Assembly: GCF_001189535.1 (NCBI RefSeq) | Contig: NZ_CP012070.1 | Span: 2,542,001-2,606,000 of the forward strand | DNA: 64,000 nt | Direction of reading: 5' to 3' | Source: Arsenicicoccus sp. oral taxon 190 | Lineage (GTDB): Bacteria > Actinomycetota > Actinomycetes > Actinomycetales > Dermatophilaceae | Part shown: positions 40,488-49,631 of the stretch, piece after piece | Layout of the letters: every line of letters begins with the position of its first letter | How positions within the stretch are numbered: position 1 is the stretch's first letter | The notes under the pieces: model-generated | What the model saw: only the letters and a program-made list of their open reading frames with translations | Told to the model about the DNA's origin: nothing | The model's database searches: none | Position numbers and translations under genes: made by a program

Positions 40488-41996
40488 GTGACCGAGCACG
40501 ACCACCCCACCCCCCAGGAGCGTCTCGACGAGACCCCTGTGGACTCGACCCTGGACGAGGGTGTGGAGCAGGCGCTGCGGGCCGGGCTCGAGGACTTCGA
40601 GCTGACCGACGAGGACCGCGCGCTCATCGACGCCGAGCCCGGCAGCCAGGACCTCGACGGCGCGACCGGGCCCCTGCCGGTCCTCGCGGTCGTCGGGCGA
40701 CCCAACGTCGGCAAGTCCACCCTGGTCAACCGCATCCTCGGTCGCCGGGAGGCGGTCGTCGAGGACGTGCCGGGCGTGACCCGCGACCGCGTCGCCTACG
40801 AGGCCGAGTGGACCGGGCGGCGGTTCACGCTGGTCGACACCGGTGGCTGGGAGATCGACGCGACGGGCATCCACCTGCGCGTCGCCGAGCAGGCCGAGGT
40901 CGCCGTCGAGCTGGCCGACGCGGTGCTCTTCGTCGTCGACGCGACCGTCGGCGCCACCGACACCGACGAGGCCGTCGTCAAGATGCTGCGCCGCTCCGGC
41001 AAGCCGGTCATCCTCGTCGCCAACAAGGTCGACGACCAGCGCGGCGAGGCGGACGCGGCGATGCTGTGGGGGCTCGGGCTGGGCCAGCCGTGGCCGGTGT
41101 CGGCGCTGCACGGCCGCGGCTCCGGCGACGTGCTCGACGAGGTGCTGCGGGTGCTGCCCGAGGTGTCCAAGGTCGGTGGCGCCTACGAGCGTGGCGGCCC
41201 TCGTCGGGTCGCGCTGCTCGGCCGCCCCAACGTCGGCAAGTCCTCGCTGCTCAACCGCCTGGCGGGGGAGGAGCGCGTCGTCGTCGACAACGTCGCCGGC
41301 ACCACCCGCGACCCCGTGGACGAGCTGATCCGACTCGGGGACACCACCTGGCGGTTCGTCGACACCGCGGGCATCCGGCGCCGGGTGCACCAGACCCGCG
41401 GCGCGGACTTCTACGCCAGCCTGCGCACCCAGTCGGCGCTGGAGAAGGCCGAGGTCGCGATCGTGCTGGTCGACGCCGGCGAGCCGCTCACCGAGCAGGA
41501 CATCCGGGTCATCCAGCAGGTCGTCGACGCCGGCCGCGCCCTGGTCATCGCCTACAACAAGTGGGATACCGTCGACGAGGAGCGCCGCTACTACCTCGAG
41601 CGGGAGATCGAGCGGGAGATGGTCCAGGTGGCGTGGGCGCCCCGGGTCAACATCTCGGCCATGACCGGCCGCAACACCGGCAAGCTCGTGCCCTACCTCG
41701 AGACCGCGCTGGACTCGTGGGACACGCGCGTGCCGACGGGGCGCCTCAACGCGTTCTTCGGCGAGATCGTCGCGGCCCACCCGCACCCGGTGCGCGGCGG
41801 CAAGCAGCCCCGCATCCTCTTCGCGACGCAGGCGTCCACGCGGCCGCCGCGGTTCGTGGTCTTCGCGTCCGGCTTCATCGAGGCGGGCTACCGGAGGTTC
41901 CTGGAGCGGCGGCTGCGCGAGGAGTTCGGCTTCGAGGGGACGCCGATCGAGATCTCGGTGCGCGTCCGCGAGAAACGGCGGCGCCAGTCCCGCTGA
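40488..41996 (+). CDS. der: Ribosome biogenesis GTPase Der (EngA)
   Basis: Double-GTPase needed for 50S subunit assembly. In 502 residues there are two G domains: GRPNVGKSTLVNRILG near residue 69 with DTGGW and NKVD, and GRPNVGKSSLLNRLAG near residue 246 with DTAGI and NKWD. The C-terminal KH-like domain ends in a basic REKRRRQSR tail. An acidic N-terminal extension of about 60 residues is typical of actinobacteria. GAAGGAC precedes GTG 40488. Confidence 0.96.
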   Translation: MTEHDHPTPQERLDETPVDSTLDEGVEQALRAGLEDFELTDEDRALIDAEPGSQDLDGATGPLPVLAVVGRPNVGKSTLVNRILGRREAVVEDVPGVTRDRVAYEAEWTGRRFTLVDTGGWEIDATGIHLRVAEQAEVAVELADAVLFVVDATVGATDTDEAVVKMLRRSGKPVILVANKVDDQRGEADAAMLWGLGLGQPWPVSALHGRGSGDVLDEVLRVLPEVSKVGGAYERGGPRRVALLGRPNVGKSSLLNRLAGEERVVVDNVAGTTRDPVDELIRLGDTTWRFVDTAGIRRRVHQTRGADFYASLRTQSALEKAEVAIVLVDAGEPLTEQDIRVIQQVVDAGRALVIAYNKWDTVDEERRYYLEREIEREMVQVAWAPRVNISAMTGRNTGKLVPYLETALDSWDTRVPTGRLNAFFGEIVAAHPHPVRGGKQPRILFATQASTRPPRFVVFASGFIEAGYRRFLERRLREEFGFEGTPIEISVRVREKRRRQSR

Positions 41997-42052
41997 CGCC
42001 CGCTGCCGCCCGCGAGAGCCGGGCGGCCAGGCGGTGTCACGGCAAACGAGAA

Positions 42053-42095
42053 GGCGCGGAGCCGCTCCAAGGGGGATGAGGAGTGGCTCCGCGCC
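42053..42095. terminator. Bidirectional terminator hairpin between der and the convergent small gene
   Basis: Arms 42053-42068 and 42080-42095 pair at 15 of 16 positions (GGCGCGGAGCC and GGCTCCGCGCC outer parts) with an 11-base loop. It serves der on one strand and the 42-residue ORF on the other. Confidence 0.65.
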
Positions 42096-42116
42096 GGTCT
42101 GTGGGCCCTCGGCCCG

Positions 42117-42245
42117 TCACTCCTCGGCGGCGGGCTCGCGCTCGGGACGGCGGGCGATGACGCCCCGCAGGTCTCCGTGGTGCTGCTGGTGCTTGCGCAG
42201 CAGGTGGCGGGCGTCGGCGTAGGCCTTGGTGCGACGTGGGGTCAT
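42117..42245 (-). CDS. Small basic protein (42 residues), unknown
   Basis: MTPRRTKAYADARHLLRKHQ begins a highly basic, His- and Arg-rich peptide with an acidic end. GAGAGGAA lies 4-5 bases before the ATG on the minus strand. It stops just before a bidirectional hairpin shared with der. No family is recognised. The composition suggests nucleic-acid or ribosome binding; the proper ribosome-binding site and terminator are the main support that it is real. Confidence 0.45.
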   Translation of the reverse strand: MTPRRTKAYADARHLLRKHQQHHGDLRGVIARRPEREPAAEE

Positions 42246-42320
42246 GGGTTCCTCTCGTAGGGCTTGCTGAACATTCAACGAGTCACGGGGCGGAAATGTT
42301 CCCGCGGGGTCATCAGTTCG

Positions 42321-42359
42321 ACAAGAGCTCTTGTGCAACTACTCTTGTGGATCTACGCT
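42321..42359 (+). promoter_or_regulatory. Promoter and operator of the ArsR/MFS pair
   Basis: ACAAGAGCTCTTGT (42321-42334) is a perfect 14-bp palindrome; a half-site CTCTTGT recurs at 42342-42348. The -35 TTGTGC (42331-42336) overlaps the palindrome, and the -10 TACGCT (42354-42359) follows after 17 bases and ends 6 bases before ATG 42366. The repressor would thus block RNA polymerase binding at a leaderless promoter. Confidence 0.7.
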
Positions 42360-42365
42360 GGCCGT

Positions 42366-42947
42366 ATGACGCCTCCCACCGACCCAGTCGAGGCCCACCG
42401 CCTGACCCAGGCCACGGCGCTCGCGGCCTTCGCTAACCCTGCCCGGTCGCGGATCCTCGACGCCCTCGCGGTCGACGGACCCTCCACCGCCAGCCAGCTC
42501 GCCCACCGCGTGGGCATGGCCGTGGGCAGCGCCTCCCACCACCTGAAGGTGCTCGCGGAGGCCGGCCTCGTCGAGGAGGCGCCCGGCCTCACCGAGGACC
42601 GCCGCCAGCGGCACTGGCGGCTCGCGCACGCCCACACCCGCTGGTCGCGCACCGAGATGACCGACCCCTCGGCGCGCGCCGCGGCCTACGAGGCCGAGCT
42701 GGTGACCCTGCAGCGCCAGTTCGACCGGGCCCGGGACGCGGTGCTCGCGACCGAGGGTGACCACGAGACCGACACCGGAGGGTTCGCCACCCAGCAGTGG
42801 CTGACCCTGTCCGCCGCCGAGCTGCGCGCGCTGTCCGAGGAGCTCTTGGCTGTGCTTCACCGCTGGCAGTACCGCGACCTCCCCGACGACGGCGCCGAGC
42901 GCGACACCGTCTTCGTCTTCGCCCGCGGGTTCCCGGCCCAGCCGTGA
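42366..42947 (+). CDS. ArsR-family HTH regulator with C-terminal extension
   Basis: 193 residues. The winged helix reads FANPARSRILDALAVDGPST, then ASQLAHRVGMAVGSASHHLKV as the recognition helix region. The second half is helical and has the W-x-x-L pattern (TQQWLTLSAAELRALSEELL) of the HTH_20-type regulators that control MFS pumps. No metal-binding Cys pair is present, so an organic ligand is likely. The MFS gene starts 106 bases downstream. A perfect palindrome overlaps its own -35. Confidence 0.85.
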   Translation: MTPPTDPVEAHRLTQATALAAFANPARSRILDALAVDGPSTASQLAHRVGMAVGSASHHLKVLAEAGLVEEAPGLTEDRRQRHWRLAHAHTRWSRTEMTDPSARAAAYEAELVTLQRQFDRARDAVLATEGDHETDTGGFATQQWLTLSAAELRALSEELLAVLHRWQYRDLPDDGAERDTVFVFARGFPAQP

Positions 42948-43053
42948 CCCCGAGCGGCCGACGGGACCACCGCCAGCCGCGCCCAACCCCCACATCCGCA
43001 CGCCGTCGGCGCACCCGCCATACGGCCATCTCGTCCTGCCCGAGGAGGGCCCC

Positions 43054-44313
43054 ATGACCAGCTCGACCACCGCCCGCGGCCGCGACTTCCACCTGCTCTG
43101 GGCAGGGGAGGGAGTGAGCATCCTCGGCGCCACGACCGGCACGATCCTGGTGCCGCTGCTCGCCGTCCTGCACCTGCACGCCGGACCGGGGTGGATGGGC
43201 GCGCTGACCGCCGCCACCTGGTTGCCGTGGCTGGTCGTCGGCCTGCCCGCCGGGGCCTGGGTCGACGGCTGGCCGGTGCGCCGGGTCATGATCGCCGCCG
43301 ACCTGGTGTCGGCGGCCTCGACCGCGTCGATCCCGCTCGCGTGGTGGCTCGGGCGGCTGACCCTGCCGCACCTGCTCGTGGCGGCCCTGGTCACCGGGAC
43401 CGCCGCGGTGTTCTTCCGCACCGCCTACGTCAAGCTCATCCCCGCCGTGGTGCCCGACGAGCAGCTCGACTCCGCCAACTCCCGGCTCTTCGGGACCGAG
43501 GCGGCGAGCATGGTCGTCGGGCCCGGCGTCGCCGGTCGGCTCTCCTCGGTGCTCGGGCCCGCGCTGGGGCTCGTGGTGACCGTCGGGGGATTCATCGTCT
43601 CGGCCCTGTGCCTGACGGCGATCCGCGCCGGGCGCGTGGAGCAGCCCGACGAGGAGGAGCGGGAGGGTTTGCTCGCCCGGGTGGCCGCGGGCGTCCGGTA
43701 TGTCGTGCACGACCCCTACCTGCGCTGGCTCGCCGTCATCGGGGCCCTGTCCAACCTCGGCCTGACCGGGTATGGCGCGCTGCTGGTGCTCTACCTCGTC
43801 GGGCTCGGCCTCGACGACGGGGGAGTCGGCACGTACTTCATGATCGCGGCCCTCGGTGGGGTCGTCGGGTCCGCCGTCGGGGCGCGCCTCGCCCGGCGGA
43901 TCGGCACCGGACGCGCGTCCACGGTGCTGCTGCTCGGCGCACCCGCGGCCTTCCTCGTCGGGCTGCCGACGCAGCGCGGCCAGCTGTGGCTCTCGCTGCT
44001 CGGCTACATCCTGGTCGGGACCATGGTGGTGGCGGGCAACGTGGTCCGCGGGTCCTGGCGGCAGCGGTACGTCCCCCGCGAGATGCTCGGGCGAGCCCTG
44101 ACCGCCACCTCGACCGTCAATTACGGCACGATGCCGCTCGCCGGGGTGCTCGCCGGCTGGCTGGGCTCCACGGTGGGGGTCCGGACGACGATCCTGCTGA
44201 TGGCCGGCGTCCACGTGATCGCCTGCTGGCTGGTGCTGCTGAGCCCGCTCGCGCGGCTGCGCGCGCTGCCGCTGCCGGAGCCCCAGGTGGCTGCCGCCGC
44301 GCGCCCGGACTGA
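43054..44313 (+). CDS. MFS transporter (enterobactin exporter/drug efflux type)
   Basis: 419 residues with about twelve membrane segments. It starts DFHLLWAGEGVSILGATTGT, the common N-terminus of MFS_3-type exporters, and the loop 2-3 motif appears as PAGAWVDGWPVRRVMI (G-x-x-x-D-R-x-G-R/K-R variant). GAGGAGGG lies 5 bases before the ATG. It is next to the ArsR-type regulator and is most likely its target. The substrate is unknown. Confidence 0.85.
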   Translation: MTSSTTARGRDFHLLWAGEGVSILGATTGTILVPLLAVLHLHAGPGWMGALTAATWLPWLVVGLPAGAWVDGWPVRRVMIAADLVSAASTASIPLAWWLGRLTLPHLLVAALVTGTAAVFFRTAYVKLIPAVVPDEQLDSANSRLFGTEAASMVVGPGVAGRLSSVLGPALGLVVTVGGFIVSALCLTAIRAGRVEQPDEEEREGLLARVAAGVRYVVHDPYLRWLAVIGALSNLGLTGYGALLVLYLVGLGLDDGGVGTYFMIAALGGVVGSAVGARLARRIGTGRASTVLLLGAPAAFLVGLPTQRGQLWLSLLGYILVGTMVVAGNVVRGSWRQRYVPREMLGRALTATSTVNYGTMPLAGVLAGWLGSTVGVRTTILLMAGVHVIACWLVLLSPLARLRALPLPEPQVAAAARPD

Positions 44314-44368
44314 TTGGGAATCCGGGTCGCTCGTGCGCTAAGGTGACGTGTCGCTCGCACGCGGGCAA

Positions 44369-44442
<74 letters not shown>

Positions 44443-44446
44443 CCGA

Positions 44447-44483
44447 GAAGCCCTGGTGAGAGGTTTCCTCTCGCCAGGGCTTC
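44447..44483 (+). terminator. Terminator hairpin after tRNA-Pro
   Basis: Arms 44447-44463 and 44467-44483 pair at 16 of 17 positions plus one wobble, with a TTT loop. Three short repeats of TTCGTCGTGCCCGGGG follow at about 44481-44530. Confidence 0.8.
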
Positions 44484-44546
44484 GTCGTGCCCGGGGGTTC
44501 GTCGTGCCCGGGGTTCGTCGTGTCCAGCGGGACTCGGTCGCAGGGG

Positions 44547-45767
44547 CTAGGTGCGGCGCAGCTGCTGGGAGTAGACGTCCAGGACCTCGATGATCCCGGG
44601 GTGCTGCCAGACGCGGTTGCGCTGCTTGCCGGTGCGCTCCTGCAGCACACCGGCGTCAGCGAGCTGGGCGAGGGCGCGTTGGGCGGCCATCTGGTTGAGG
44701 CCGAGGGTGGTGGTCAGCAGGTTGGCGTTGAGCACGGGGTGCGCGACCAGGTGCGGGATCACGCGCCATGCCGCGGCCTGGGGTCGCAGCCCGTGGAGCT
44801 GCCGGCGGGCGTCGTCCACCTGGGCGGCGAGGTCGTCGACGAGCTGGGCACCGGACGCGGCAGCGAAGCGGGAGGCGTCGGCGAACCGCTCCACGATGGG
44901 GCGGGCATCGCCGGCGCGGTAGGCGGTGAGTCCGTCGACGTAACCGTCGGTGTCCCTGAGGAGCCCAGCGGACACCGGAGCGGTGGTGGAGCGGAGCACC
45001 CCCTTGGCGCGCAGCAACGCGTGCACGAGGGCGCGGCCGGTGCGGCCGTTGCCGTCGGCGAAGGGGTGGATGGTCTCGAACTGGGCGTGCGCGACGGCGG
45101 TCTGGACGAGCACCGGCAGGTCGTCGCGGCGCATGAACCGGACCAGGTCGCTCATGGCGGCGGGCACCTGCTCGGGCTGCGGGGCGACGTGGGCGGCGCC
45201 GCGCGGGGTGAGGGCGCTGGTGCCGACCCATACGAGACCGTCACGGTATCGACCTGCGTGCTGCTCCCACCCGCGTTGGCCGCGCAGCAGCTCGGCCTGC
45301 ATGGTCAGGACCGCGTGCTCGTCCAGCTGGTCGGCGAGCTCGAGGGCGGCCTCCATGGCGCGAACGTTGGCGACGACGACGCGTGCGTTGCCGGAGCTGG
45401 GCTGGTCGATCTCGGCAAGGGCGAGCTGCCGTGCGCCGACGGTGAGGTTCTCGATCTGCGAGGAGCAGGTGGACTCGGTGCGCAGCAGGATGGACGACAT
45501 CGGGTCCAGGGTGGGGGAGTCGGCCCCGAGCACGGCGCGGGCGTAGGAGTCGAACCGGGACAGCGCGGCGGTGGCCTCCTCCGCGTCGGCGGCGAGGTCG
45601 ACCGGAAGGCGGGGGGCGTACACGGCGATCGCCGGTACGACGGCGGAACGGTAGGGACCCGAGGCAGCGGCCGTCCTCGCGCGCGAGGACATGCCGTCTC
45701 TCTCGGCGACCCAGGTGTGGTCCTCGCGGTCGAGAGCGGGGACCGGAAGTGTGTCCACGGCTAGCAT
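44547..45767 (-). CDS. Fic-domain protein, class II (AMP-transferase type) with C-terminal winged helix
   Basis: 406 residues. The catalytic motif HPFADGNGRTGR starts at His234. The inhibitory helix lies upstream in the sequence as SSQIEN (Ser102-x3-Glu106-Asn107), which defines class II, self-inhibited Fic proteins. An N-terminal Fic_N domain and a C-terminal winged-helix part (NANLLTTTLGLNQMAAQRAL) complete a common prokaryotic layout. It may AMPylate a partner protein and bind DNA. A 14-bp inverted repeat directly before the ATG suggests autoregulation. It stands alone beside tRNA-Pro, as accessory genes often do. Confidence 0.9.
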   Translation of the reverse strand: MLAVDTLPVPALDREDHTWVAERDGMSSRARTAAASGPYRSAVVPAIAVYAPRLPVDLAADAEEATAALSRFDSYARAVLGADSPTLDPMSSILLRTESTCSSQIENLTVGARQLALAEIDQPSSGNARVVVANVRAMEAALELADQLDEHAVLTMQAELLRGQRGWEQHAGRYRDGLVWVGTSALTPRGAAHVAPQPEQVPAAMSDLVRFMRRDDLPVLVQTAVAHAQFETIHPFADGNGRTGRALVHALLRAKGVLRSTTAPVSAGLLRDTDGYVDGLTAYRAGDARPIVERFADASRFAAASGAQLVDDLAAQVDDARRQLHGLRPQAAAWRVIPHLVAHPVLNANLLTTTLGLNQMAAQRALAQLADAGVLQERTGKQRNRVWQHPGIIEVLDVYSQQLRRT

Positions 45768-45800
45768 GTTACTAACACTTCGGGGAGAAGTGTGAGTAAC
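45768..45800 (-). promoter_or_regulatory. Inverted-repeat operator at the fic start codon
   Basis: GTTACTAACACTTC (45768-45781) and its near-perfect complement at 45787-45800 (13 of 14) with a 5-base loop. It touches the fic ATG and is much richer in A and T than its surroundings. A winged-helix domain in the Fic protein is a candidate reader. Confidence 0.65.
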
Positions 45801-45887
45801 GCGCGCAGCTGGCGTGCTGTTGGGGATCCGGCCTGCGCATCGGGGAGGCCCCTGACGCTGCCCCCGGGTCGGTCGACGGCGCTCGGG

Positions 45888-46895
45888 TCAGCGGCGTCGC
45901 GCCAGCAGCCCGGCGACGGCCACGGCACCGGCGCCCCCCACCGCCCCGAGCAGGCCGTGGTGCTGGGAGGCCCACAGCTGGCTCGACCAGCTCTTGGCCC
46001 GCGCGTCGAAGACGCCGTGGGTGCCGAAGTCGCGGTCCGCGTCGGCCGGCTCCCACAGGTTGGCGGGCTGGTCGGGGCCGCGGTCCTGCTTGCTCTGCTG
46101 GGAGGAGAAGCCGGCCCATGCCAGGTAGCGGTCCAGCACCCCGGGAGCCGCGGCGTTGGCGGCGAGGGTGCCCATGGTGCTGCCGCCCACCCAGTACTCC
46201 CGCCGCCGCGGGTGGTCCGCGGCTTAGGCGACGGCCCGAGCGGCCACCTCGGGCTGGTAGATGGGGGGCACCGGCTGCGCGTGCTTGGGCAGCCGCGACA
46301 GCACCCACGAGAACTGCGGCGTGTTGACCGCGGGCATCTGCACCATCGTCACGTGCACCGGGGACTTCTCGTGCAGCAGCTCGCAGCGCAGCGCCTCGTG
46401 GAACCCCTGCAGCGCGTGCTTGGACCCGCAGTATGCCGTCTGCAGCGGGATGCCGCGGTAGGCGAGGGCGGAGCCGACGTGGACGATGGTGCCGCGGCCG
46501 CGCTGCTTCATGAGCGGCAGCACGGCCATCGTGGCGTAGACGTAGCCGAGGTAGCTGACCTCGGTGACCCGGCGGTACTCCTCCGGCGAGATCTCCTCGA
46601 ACGGCGCGAAGACGCTGGTGAAGGCCACGTTGACCCATACGTCGATGGGTCCCAGCTCCCGCTCGACCCGCTCCACCGCCGCGCGCACCGCGTCCGGGTC
46701 GGCGACGTCGGTGGGCACCGTCAGGGCGTGCCCGCCCGCCTGCTCGACCTCGCGGGCGGCACCCGCCAGCCCGGCCTCGCCGCGAGCGATGAGGGCCACG
46801 TCGGCCCCTCGGCGGGCGAGCTCGATGGCGGTGGCTCGACCGATGCCTCCGGAGGCGCCGGTGACGGCGACGACGCGGTGACCTGTGCGGCTCAT
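45888..46895 (-). pseudogene. Short-chain dehydrogenase/reductase gene split by an in-frame TAA
   Basis: The 5' part from ATG 46895 gives 223 residues of classical SDR: VTGASGGIGRATAIELA, the active-site YCGSK and the Asn region. It ends at TAA 46224-46226. The same frame continues without shift to a stop at 45888, with AADHPRRREYWVGGSTMGTL and DRYLAWAGFSSQQSKQDRG, which is the normal C-terminal extension of this actinobacterial SDR family (about 335 residues). A single base change from TAC would explain it. The truncated protein keeps the whole catalytic core and might still work. A sequencing error or readthrough are the alternatives. Confidence 0.8.
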
Positions 46896-47048
46896 GGTGA
46901 CTCTTCACGTGTGCGGACAGGTGGTGCCTCGGGATCGGCATACCCCGCGCCCGCGGGCTGAACCACCCGCCCCACCGGACGGGCCGGGAGAGCCGCCGTG
47001 CAAGGATGCTGGCTGGCGGTGCACCGGTGCCCCGCCGCGGGGAGGGAG

Positions 47049-49631
47049 ATGGGGTCGGTCGGGTTCCTGATCGGGGTGGCGCTGCGCCGTGTCCGCGAGC
47101 GGCCGGGCGCGGTCCTGGCCGTCGTCGCGTGCGCGCTGGTGGCCTGTATGGCGACCGCCACCGCCCAGGTCCACGCCGCCGCCACGAGCACCGCCGCGCA
47201 CGACCAGGTGATCGCGCAGGCGCCGCCCGACGGCCGCAGCGTCGTCATCAGCGGCACTCCCACCGCGGGGGTGGCCCGCACCGAGGTGGTGGTGCGCGCG
47301 CTTGCCGACCGGCTGCCCGGGGCGCAGGTGCGGCGGTGGGTGACGTCCAGCGTCTACGGCGTGCAGGGCGGTGAGGAGCGGCTGCGGGTGGAGCTGGCGC
47401 AGGCCCCGGACGCGATGGACGCGAGCACCGTCGTGACCGGCCGCTGGCCGCAGGAGGCGGCCGAGGTGACGGTCCCGCAGGTCGCGGCCGACCGGCTCGG
47501 GTGGCGCCCGGGCACCACGGTCCGGCTGCGGCAGCTGGTGCCCACCCAGCCCCCCGGCCCGCCGCTGCGGGTGGTGGGCACCTACCGACCTCGATCGGGC
47601 CAGGACCCCGCCTGGCGGGACGACCCGCGGCACGCGGCGGGCCTGACCGACGGCGACTTCCTCACGGTGGGGCCGGTGCTGGTGGCCCGCGACGCCGCGC
47701 CCGCCGCCGTCCCGGCGCTCGACCGCAGCGCCTCGGTGACCTGGCGGGTGCTGCCGCCGATGGGCGCGCCCGACCTCGCCGGGCGCGTGACCGACGTGGT
47801 GGCCGCGGCCGGGCAGGAGTCGCTGCTGGACGGCCTGCAGGTGCGCTCCAGCATCCCGGAGGTGCTGGCCCGCGCCGACGCGGACCGGGCCCGCACGTCC
47901 GCGGCGATCGCCGGCCCGACGGTCCTGCTCGGCGCGGTCGCCCTGGTGGGGATCGCCCTCACCGGCCTGCTCCTCGGGGCCCTGCACCGCGGCTCGGACC
48001 GGCTGCTGCGCACCCGCGGCGCCTCGGCCGGGCAGCTCGTGACGCTGGCCCTGGCCGGGGCCCTCGTGGTGCTGCCGGGCGCGGTGGCGGCGGTGCTGCT
48101 GGCACCCCTGGTCGCGGGGCTGCTGCCCGGCGCCCCGGTGGCCCGGGCCGAGATGTCCTGGCAGACGTGGCTGGTCGGCCTGACCACCGCCGCGCTCGGG
48201 GTGCTCGTCCTGACCGCCAGCACCCTCGGCTCCGGCCTCGACGAACCCCGCCGCGCCGGCCGGCTCGTCGACGCCGTCCTCGTCGCCCTGGCCGCGTTCG
48301 CCTGGTGGCGGCTGCGGTCGGTGGCACCGGCCGACCCGGTGACGGTGGCGGCGCCGGCCTTCGTGGTGCTCGGGGCGGGGGTGGTCGCCATACGGCTGCT
48401 GCCGGTGCTCGGGCGACCGGCCGCGCGGCTGGCGCGGCGCGCCCGGGGGCTGCCGCTGTCCTGGGCCGGCTGGACCTGGCGGGCACCCTCCCGGGAGGCG
48501 CTCGGGACCCGGCTGCTGACGGTGCTCACGGCCGCCGTCGGGGTGCTGACGGTCGTGCAGCTGACCACCAACGACGACGTGATGGCCCGTCAGCTGCTGA
48601 GGCGCTCGCCGGCGCCGGTGGTGGTGCGGCTCGACCCGGCTGCGGCGCAGAGCCCGGCCCGGCTCGCCGCCGTGCGCACCCGGCTCGGCGGCACGGCCAC
48701 GGCCGCCCGGGTGAGCACCGTCGACGTCGGCGCCGCCGGCCGGGCGTCGCTCGTCGCCGTGGACCTGGACCCGGCGGTCGTCGCCGACCCGGCGCTGCTG
48801 GGGGCTCCGGGCTGGACCACCGCGCAGGGGCCGGCCTGGCGGGCCGCCCTGGCCGCGCTGCCGACCCGCGACGCGGGCGCGGCGCCACCGGTCCCGGCGG
48901 TGATCACCACGGACCTGGCCCGCACCCTCGCCGTGGGGCCGGGCGCCACGACCACGGTCCAGGATGCCGGCCGCAGCGTGGCGCTGCGGGTGGTGGGGGT
49001 GGCGGACCGCCTCCCCGGCCAACCCCTCGACGTGCCGTCGGCAGTGCTCGTGGACCGGCCGAGCCTGCAGCGCCTGCCGGGCGCGACGGCCGCTGCCCCC
49101 GACCAGCTGTGGTCCGACGGCTCGCCGGACGCGGCGGCCGCCCTGACCCTCCCGGGCGACGGCGTCCAGGAGGTCGTCCTGCGTCGCACCCTGGCCGCCT
49201 CCGCCGACGTCACGGTGCCCCTCGCGCTGCGCGGGATCCTGGTGCTGCTCGCCGGGGCGACGCTGGTGCTGTGCCTGGTGGCGGCGTTCGCGGGGACGGT
49301 GGCGGCGCTGTCCGCGGGGCAACGCACCCGAGCCGTGCTGCACGCCCTCGGCGCCCCGCAGCGGCACGTCCGGCGCGGCGTGCTCCTCGGCGAGCTCGGT
49401 CAGGTGGTGCTCGCGGTCGTGGCCGGGGCCGCGGTCGGGCTGCTGGCCTCCCTGGCCGTCGCCCGCCCCTGGTCTCCCGACGGCAGCGCGACCGGGCCGC
49501 AGCTCGCCTGGCCGCCGCTGCTGCTCGTCACCGCCGGGCTGGCGCTGGTGCTCTGGCTGGTCGGGTGGCTCGCGCTGCGGGCCCCGGCCCGGTCCTGGTC
49601 GTCGCTGCTGCGCGAGGGGGACCGGTCATGA
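47049..49631 (+). CDS. FtsX/MacB-type ABC transporter permease (first of two)
   Basis: 860 residues. One N-terminal membrane helix is followed by a large extracellular domain, then a middle group of helices (VLLGAVALVGIALTGLLLGA), a second extracellular domain and C-terminal helices (ILVLLAGATLVLCLVAAFAG). This is the doubled FtsX arrangement of large actinobacterial permeases. ATG 47049 lies almost on top of GGGGAGGG; GTG 46998 is an alternative start. It overlaps the second permease by 4 bases (ATGA). With two ATPases downstream it forms an exporter, probably of lipids or peptides; substrate unknown. Confidence 0.82.
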   Translation: MGSVGFLIGVALRRVRERPGAVLAVVACALVACMATATAQVHAAATSTAAHDQVIAQAPPDGRSVVISGTPTAGVARTEVVVRALADRLPGAQVRRWVTSSVYGVQGGEERLRVELAQAPDAMDASTVVTGRWPQEAAEVTVPQVAADRLGWRPGTTVRLRQLVPTQPPGPPLRVVGTYRPRSGQDPAWRDDPRHAAGLTDGDFLTVGPVLVARDAAPAAVPALDRSASVTWRVLPPMGAPDLAGRVTDVVAAAGQESLLDGLQVRSSIPEVLARADADRARTSAAIAGPTVLLGAVALVGIALTGLLLGALHRGSDRLLRTRGASAGQLVTLALAGALVVLPGAVAAVLLAPLVAGLLPGAPVARAEMSWQTWLVGLTTAALGVLVLTASTLGSGLDEPRRAGRLVDAVLVALAAFAWWRLRSVAPADPVTVAAPAFVVLGAGVVAIRLLPVLGRPAARLARRARGLPLSWAGWTWRAPSREALGTRLLTVLTAAVGVLTVVQLTTNDDVMARQLLRRSPAPVVVRLDPAAAQSPARLAAVRTRLGGTATAARVSTVDVGAAGRASLVAVDLDPAVVADPALLGAPGWTTAQGPAWRAALAALPTRDAGAAPPVPAVITTDLARTLAVGPGATTTVQDAGRSVALRVVGVADRLPGQPLDVPSAVLVDRPSLQRLPGATAAAPDQLWSDGSPDAAAALTLPGDGVQEVVLRRTLAASADVTVPLALRGILVLLAGATLVLCLVAAFAGTVAALSAGQRTRAVLHALGAPQRHVRRGVLLGELGQVVLAVVAGAAVGLLASLAVARPWSPDGSATGPQLAWPPLLLVTAGLALVLWLVGWLALRAPARSWSSLLREGDRS

